Positions 59,801 through 64,000 of a stretch of DNA of 64,000 nt are shown piece by piece. Where the stretch lies: assembly GCA_949752735.1 (NCBI GenBank), contig OX457042.1, positions 57,584,156 through 57,648,155 of the forward strand. Direction: 5' to 3'. The first letter of the stretch is position 1. Each line of letters opens with the position of its first letter. This stretch comes from Lumbricus terrestris. Taxonomy: Eukaryota; Annelida; Clitellata; Crassiclitellata; Lumbricidae. The position numbers were made by a program, and so were the translations under genes. Under the pieces are notes generated by a model that searched no databases, was not told the origin of the DNA, and was given only the letters and a program-made list of their open reading frames with translations.

Positions 59801-62632
59801 AATGGTGGGTTGGTGAAAGAATAAAACTGAAGTTGAAAATTTGCCATTACAGATACGACCACCCTAGTGTGCACATCAGTCTTTTACCAAGTGGCACCAA
59901 ATGGTGGGTTGGAGAAAGAATAAAACTGAAGTAGAAAATTTGCCATTACAGATACGACCACCCTAGTGTGCACATCAGTCTTTTACCAAGTGGCACCAAA
60001 TGGTGGGTTGGAGAAAGAATAAAACTGAAGTAGAAAATTTGCCATTACAGATACGACCACCCTAGTGTGCATGTTTGTGTGCATGTGTATTTCTTATATA
60101 GCATCCCGTTAAGATTATATTCATAATCGCTCCCGACAGTAAATCGGATTTTCACGCCGAAGCGCTGAGCAATTGCGTGTAAAGCTCTTGCTCAAGTTCT
60201 CTACGTGGCTGCTTGAGGTGGATTCGAACCTACAACCCTTCGTCTGCATGGCAACGATCATACCCACTACACCATCGCGGGATTCGCGCCACACAAAAAC
60301 CCAATAAATTCAAATTCAATTGAACGATAAGCAGAATCTAAAATTTAAGTTATTAACTCCACAATAAAAAAACAATTGTGTCGTGTAATTAATTTTATCA
60401 CGTCACGTAAGTAAAAAGTGCTAACATAGGTTACAATTCGATTATAATTATAAAGCGATGCATACTTCGAGTATCCAGTCTTTCGTTCCTACGGCTACGA
60501 CACTGTAGACAAATGACCAGTCTAAATCCAACTGTGGAAAGCGTAGGCCCACTCCGCTGGTTTCGTCATCTAATCCGGCATAGAATCCAGGCGGGTAACG
60601 GTTTGAAGCCATGCTCTCTGTTTGAGGACCTGACACATGTAGAACAGTAGACCTACATAAAATTAAGCGACACGTTTTCTTATGCAAACAATCTCAAATA
60701 GGCCTACCTGTTGTTTTGTCCCAAATCAAGTCAGTTATAATTATAGGATTAGTCGAATTGAGACAAAGTCGGTTTGATGACATCCAGAAATGCATGTCGT
60801 GTACATTGAACAAGAGGGGAACAATAAAAGTTGATTAGCTTGTGAATCATAAATATACATCGCCGGCAAAGAAACGACCAATCGCAGCATGCTTGGCAAG
60901 CAATAGGTGGATGTCAGTTGTACCTAAAACAGGAACGAGGACATCCGAAAGAAACTCGGAGTGGCTTGTGTAGCGGACGAGGTACGAGAGGCCAGGTTGA
61001 GATGGTACGATCATGTGATGCGAAGAGAGGAGAACAGCTGCATTAAAAGAATCATGAAGGCGGATATCTTTGGTCGACAAAAGAAAAGATAGAAGGATGC
61101 GATAGAGAAGGACTTGAAACGCCTCAAGCTGAAAAATGAAGACACTAAAGACAGATAAAAGTGAAAGAGGAGGATCCGATTGGCCGACCTCTCAGCAGAG
61201 AGGGAATAATTCCAGCCTGAAGGAAAAGAAGAAGAAGAAGAAGAAGAAGAAGAAGAAGAAGAAGAAGAAGAAGAAGAAGAAGAAAGAAGATGTCAGCTGT
61301 ACATAGAATAGAGGATAATCCCTAGCACTGATCCACGGATTGGATACGCCGAATCTAACGTTAACACACTATGATCTGGAGTCACCAAGGAAGGCTATCT
61401 AATATACAATATACAACAACCACAACTACTGCCACCAATACGACCGCTACTACAACAACAACAACTTCTACTACTACTAATACTACAACTACAACATATA
61501 AATAATAATAGTATGAATGATACAGCTAGAATTTACAGTGATATCATAATTGCTGAAGAGAATAATATTATGAATGGCAATTTAATCATATGACAAAAAC
61601 CATAGAAACGAATTGGCAGAAGCCAATTTAAAAAAAAGACTACCAAAATTTCAGAGAGTATAGCATAACATACAATTAGTCTCAGTTTTCTGTCTGTGCT
61701 CACACTGAGAGGCGAGACTCGGTGGCGCAATGGATAACAGACTAGCATGGAGATCAGCTAAACTGAGTATGATTCCCGTTGGATAGAAATGCTTTGTATG
61801 CTGCTGTTAGCCCCGTTGTATTGCAGGCTGTCTGTCCTGTTAGTTATTTCAATTGATGCTAATTACGATAAGTGCATGGCTGAATAAAACTGATTGCGGT
61901 CAGTCAACCGAATTGTTGAATAAACGAAAAATTATTATTGTCATTATCGCTGTGTGCAAAAAACAAAAAAATGTACGAATTCATTATGGCTATCTGTATT
62001 TACATGGAAAGGAATTGAATATTGACTGAGTTACCAAACGACAAGAGGCCTTTTCTGCTGATAGCAATCTCCGGACAGATGGTAACCGTAGGGAAGCGCA
62101 GAGATCGGTTGTAAGTCACTCGATAGTCGACGATGGTTGGGTACGACTTATAATAGGATATGCGGTCGTAAATTTGGTAGACCATGAAACCAACTCCGAA
62201 CAGCAGAAGCATCGTCCACACGACCTTTCGAATAACTGATCCAATTTTGTGATTTGATGGTTTGACCAGGTAAGACAAACCGACAATGGTTGTCTCTTCT
62301 GCAAAGATTTCCATCCTGCGTCTCATTCCCAATCCCAGGATCTTCAGGAAACTCACTCTCTCGTTATCTGCGATGGTTACATTCATCCCCTCTCTCACCT
62401 GTTCCATGGCTTCCAGATCCACTTCAATTGGATTGCTGTGACATCCTTCACTTACCGCATTCCTTTCGCGAATACCAGAGTTTGGTCTTAGATTGATCTG
62501 CTGCCCTCTGTCTGCCAGAGACTCGACGTGTTGATTGTTTTCTTGATTTCTTGCACAACGTTCGTCGAACTCGGTTGCAGACATTTCGCCTTCCCTCATG
62601 TATTCGACTGTGAATGGATGACTCATCTTCAA
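50309..62632 (-). CDS. DEG/ENaC-family sodium channel, copy B (whole gene, 7 exons)
   Basis: Tandem paralogue of copy A. Exons on the minus strand are 62632-62035, 60629-60466, 55379-55292, 54634-54555, 54172-54074, 51775-51646 and 50763-50309. Lengths 598+164+88+80+99+130+455 sum to 1614 nt, giving 537 codons plus stop; all junctions are GT...AG and all phases are compatible. Topology: N-terminus inside (1-135), TM1 about 136-157, ectodomain with the family cysteine pattern, TM2 about 489-515, 15-aa tail. FPTVTICPE is at 180-188. VG replaces HG at 117-118, and GGT is at the filter (about 505-507). It is likely a cation-permeable membrane channel. Whether A and B co-assemble is unknown. Confidence 0.93.
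51646..51775 (-). CDS. Copy B exon 6
   Basis: The acceptor is TTTGTAG|CTATC and the donor is GGAAG|GTACG. It reads [28 protein letters not shown] and ICKCQ. Phase 0 to 1. Confidence 0.92.
52212..52973 (+). mobile_element. Helitron H3 (762 bp)
   Basis: A|TCTATATAAATAAAAATG at the 5' end and the hairpin GCCACAGCAATGCGTGGC, CGGATACAG, CTAG|T at the 3' end. It has a purine-rich GGGAGGGA stretch at 52690-52930 as in H2. It lies in intron 5 of copy B and has no counterpart in copy A. Confidence 0.86.
52974..54073 (-). other. Copy B intron 5, right part
   Basis: 53640-54060 is homologous to about 4650-5130 of copy A, including TCGATCGATGTCATGGCCAC. The conservation is by duplication; I find no exon with compatible splice sites in it. 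52974-53640 has nothing recognisable. Confidence 0.55.
54074..54172 (-). CDS. Copy B exon 5
   Basis: 33 codons, [17 protein letters not shown], then [16 protein letters not shown]. Acceptor CATTGTAG|GTAG, donor AAC|GTAAGT. Confidence 0.93.
54555..54634 (-). CDS. Copy B exon 4
   Basis: [16 protein letters not shown], then MSPAVGFK. Acceptor CTGGAG|CC, donor TTCAAG|GTAAGC. 80 nt, the same as in copy A. Confidence 0.91.
55292..55379 (-). CDS. Copy B exon 3
   Basis: [17 protein letters not shown], then TAFGYCLSFNP. Acceptor ATATTTCAG|TGTACG, donor CCAG|GTAATG. It carries the family signature C-x-F-x-G-x2-C and G-x-C-x2-FN. Confidence 0.94.
55405..56018. mobile_element. Fold-back element FB-c (ACAAAAGCGCGC outer repeats)
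   Basis: GGCACGCC...GTGCACC ends have a perfect 9-bp duplication GACTAGAAG (55396-55404 and 56019-56027). Outer domains are inverted arrays near GACAAAAGCGCGCA / GACAAATGCGCGCA. The core (55540-55800) is eight or so units CTTCATCCAGCTTCTATTTC. It inserted 26 bp from exon 3 in intron 2 of copy B and is absent from copy A. Confidence 0.85.
56257..56490. repeat. (GTAT)n microsatellite
   Basis: Preceded by one arm (AATTATGACGTTTAAAATAC) of the palindrome seen in copy A at 16943-17026. Confidence 0.92.
56505..56760 (-). mobile_element. SINE-core-like fragment
   Basis: TATATAGCGCTTCTTCAAGA and AGAAGCGCTCCCTACTC are the inverse of the SINE 3' core. The rest, up to the next GTAT array, is unassigned. 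Confidence 0.5.
56770..57345. repeat. (GTAT)n microsatellite with CGTA blocks
   Basis: Interrupted GTAT array with GTACGTACGTACGT blocks at about 56950 and 57090. It is the left flank of TIR element B, equivalent to 17030-17318. Confidence 0.92.
57346..59866. mobile_element. hAT-like TIR element, copy B orientation (2.5 kb)
   Basis: TAAGGTGGTCG...CGACCACCCTA. Homologous to 17319-19407 but inverted relative to the shared flanks. It contains the hAT MITE 58052-58592. It is followed by two extra tandem copies of its right end. Confidence 0.75.
58052..58592. mobile_element. hAT MITE built of GGTATTG/GATACC hexamers (541 bp)
   Basis: TIR CAGGGCTGTTAA with a perfect 8-bp TSD GTTTTCGA (58044-58051 and 58593-58600). 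Copy A has a single GTTTTCAA at this place (around 18620), the empty site. The interior is mostly permutations of AGTATTGGCAATACC and GTATCGGCGATACC. Confidence 0.88.
59774..60070. repeat. Three tandem 99-bp units
   Basis: Units start ACATCAGTCTTTTACCAAG at 59774, 59873 and 59972, each holding the right TIR of element B and the flank GTGTGC. It is a local triplication of the element end. Confidence 0.93.
60158..60290 (-). mobile_element. tRNA-derived SINE (minus)
   Basis: On minus, GTAGTGGGTATGATCG and GGTTCGAATCC are A- and B-box-like. It is orthologous to 22578-22735. Confidence 0.7.
60466..60629 (-). CDS. Copy B exon 2
   Basis: PQTESMASNRYPPGFY, then LDLDWSFVYSVVAVGTKDW. Acceptor GTGTCAG|GTCC, donor CTCGAA|GTATGC. 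It joins exon 1 by the codon g|gt. Confidence 0.91.
60924..61288 (+). mobile_element. 5'-truncated LINE (RTE/Jockey-like tail)
   Basis: The plus strand shows a decayed C-terminal LINE pattern (EARLRWYDHVMRREENSC then KRIMKADIFG) followed by an (AAG)n tail at 61232-61287. Flanks GATGTCAGTTGTAC (60910-60923) and GATGTCAGCTGTAC (61289-61302) form a 14-bp target duplication with one mismatch. Confidence 0.78.
61303..61707. other. Copy B intron 1, trinucleotide-rich
   Basis: ACA/CTA trinucleotide stretches at 61400-61510. Otherwise nothing recognised. Confidence 0.5.
61708..61945 (+). mobile_element. tRNA-like SINE
   Basis: GACTCGGTGGCGCAATGGAT is an A-box region like that of a tRNA-Arg, and the 3' part GTCAACCGAATTGTTGAATA ends in ATTATTATTG. 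Related fragments lie at 26975, 42256, 9950 and 49420. Confidence 0.7.
62035..62632 (-). CDS. Copy B exon 1 (start, N-terminus, TM1)
   Basis: It starts [29 protein letters not shown] precedes TM1 ([20 protein letters not shown]), then [15 protein letters not shown] and FPTVTICPE. The donor is GTTTG|GTAACT. The HG His is Val. Confidence 0.94.
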
Positions 62633-62644
62633 TCGAATCTACAG

Positions 62645-62760
62645 AAAACTTATTTATTTATTTCTCCATATCTACAGCGCCCTTCAAGCTCACTACTCAG
62701 AGGCACTCCAGACTACAGCGCGGACACTGCATCGGAGTTTCACGTTGAAAAGCCCATGAA
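62645..62760 (-). mobile_element. SINE 3' core (minus)
   Basis: AGCGCCCTTCAAGCTCACTA and GACACTGCATCGGAGTTTCA are the inverse of the SINE body at 35963-36170. Confidence 0.65.
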
Positions 62761-62764
62761 TTTG

Positions 62765-63062
<298 letters not shown>

Positions 63063-63635
63063 TGAGTGAGTGAGAGACAGACATAGCCAGAGACAGAAAG
63101 AGAATAGGGAACCACACATTCTATGTCAAAAGTTTCTATCTGGTTCCCATCCTTCCCTCAGCAGCCGAACAACTATGCCATTCAGGTCGATGCCTGTTTA
63201 ATATTCCTAATACAGTAAATACACCTTGGGCCTGCTAACTTATAGCCTATACTGAGTTGAGACATGAAATAGACGCAACATACTATACTTCACTGTATTA
63301 CTTCAGCTGCACAAAAGATTTTGACGATTTACGAATGCTGTGGATAGACCACAGTCAACAAGATAGAACACAAGTTAAGGGCGTTTTCAGCCAACTCTGT
63401 AACCTAAGTTGTGAAGTTCATTGAGTTTAACCTCATAAGTTTTACACTGAGTGCATTGTATTGTATTTAAGCATTTATAAAGCGCCTCTTACAGACTACG
63501 GTAGCTATTATGACTATGCGGTGTCTTGATTTCTGTCTTAGGCCTAAGTGAAAGTCAAACACTGAAACCTATGATAGGCTACTTATGACATTTATGTTAG
63601 AAAAGATTTTGGTAAAAACTCACCGTTCAAGTATT
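63063..63635. other. Upstream flank of copy B, nothing recognised
   Basis: No gene, RNA gene or bounded repeat was seen. The promoter of copy B would be expected here but no core motif stands out. Confidence 0.45.
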
Positions 63636-63850
63636 AAAGGGGTGCGGTGGTGCAGTTGTACGTTCGGTGCATTCGAAGGTCGATTCCACTTTAATTCACC
63701 GCGTTAACACCTTGAACAAGTCCTTCACTCGCAACTGCTTGTGCACTACGGTGTCAAACTCCGATGCAGTGTTCGTGCCGTAGTCGGGAGAGTGTCTGAG
63801 TAGATATCTTGATGGGGCGCTAGAGCAAATGCGAGAAATAAATAAAATAA
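63636..63850 (+). mobile_element. tRNA-derived SINE with AATAAA-type tail
   Basis: GGTGCGGTGGTGCAGTTGTA and AAGGTCGATTCCAC (A- and B-box regions, decayed), then CTTGAACAAGTCCTTCACTC, CCGATGCAGTG and GGGGCGCTA. The 3' part also follows exon 1 of copy A (about 34080-34170), so it predates the duplication. Confidence 0.75.
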
Positions 63851-63911
63851 AAATAAAAATGAGTTATAGCCTATAATTGACCTAGGCCCTATTACATGCT
63901 GGCATTCTTAA

Positions 63912-64000
63912 CCCTTTGGAGGTGAGGTTGGTATGACGCACCGGAAGCTATTGTACGCTGAGCTTACGCGTTCAGCAAAAAAACCTAGAACCATACATGT
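63912..64000. mobile_element. TTAA-type element, left end only
   Basis: TTAA then CCCTTTGGAGGTGAGG, orthologous to the element starting at 34214. It continues past the window end. Confidence 0.65.

Overview
The window is animal nuclear DNA. It has spliced genes with GT/AG introns, C2H2 zinc-finger remnants, tRNA-derived SINEs, LTR and non-LTR retrotransposons, hAT-, mariner- and TTAA-type DNA elements, Helitrons and long ACAT/ATT/GATA microsatellites. The frequent palindromic motif TAGGCCTA, and fold-back elements resembling sea-urchin TU elements, suggest a marine invertebrate, perhaps an echinoderm. The species assignment is a weak inference. The only host genes I can support are two tandem paralogues of the DEG/ENaC (acid-sensing/degenerin) sodium-channel family, both on the minus strand. 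Copy A has seven exons between 2432 and 34016 (534 aa). Copy B has seven exons between 50309 and 62632 (537 aa). All exon phases join without a stop. Both copies carry the pre-TM1 motif, TM1, the FPT-ICP motif, a Cys-rich extracellular domain and TM2. Both have Val where the family has the His of the HG gating motif, and G-G-T where the family has the G-x-S selectivity filter. || Layout: 1-1235 is a decayed zinc-finger gene split by a MITE. 1236-34016 is the copy A unit, with introns swollen by a Helitron, two hAT MITEs, a mariner remnant, a 5.6-kb gag-pro LTR retrotransposon, several TIR and fold-back elements, and a cluster of R2/Dong-like retroelements inside an ATT microsatellite. 34017-48552 is the intergenic block: TTAA-type element, SINE, GA/GACA simple repeats, a 3.2-kb near-perfect hairpin, ACAT satellite arrays, fold-back elements and a 2.1-kb TIR element. 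48553-64000 is the copy B unit, more compact and with its own insertions. || Because the two gene units come from one segmental duplication, each serves as the unoccupied-site control for insertions in the other. Several insertions show exact empty sites this way (Helitrons 1796-2380 and 48675-49829, MITEs 26800-26956 and 58052-58592, fold-back element 46861-48552). A TIR element (17319-19407 in A, 57346-59866 in B) lies in opposite orientation between co-oriented flanks. || The most unusual feature is a family of about nine fold-back-like elements. They share a core minisatellite (unit near CATCCAGCTTCTATTTC) but have different short-repeat outer domains: GACAAAACGGCGC, ACAAAAGCGCGC, AAAACCGCGCAC, AGACAACTGGTC and ATCTATCGTTTTAACGG types. 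They end in GG...CC and make 8-9 bp target duplications. A second theme is recurrent perfect palindromes, from 44 bp to 3.2 kb.
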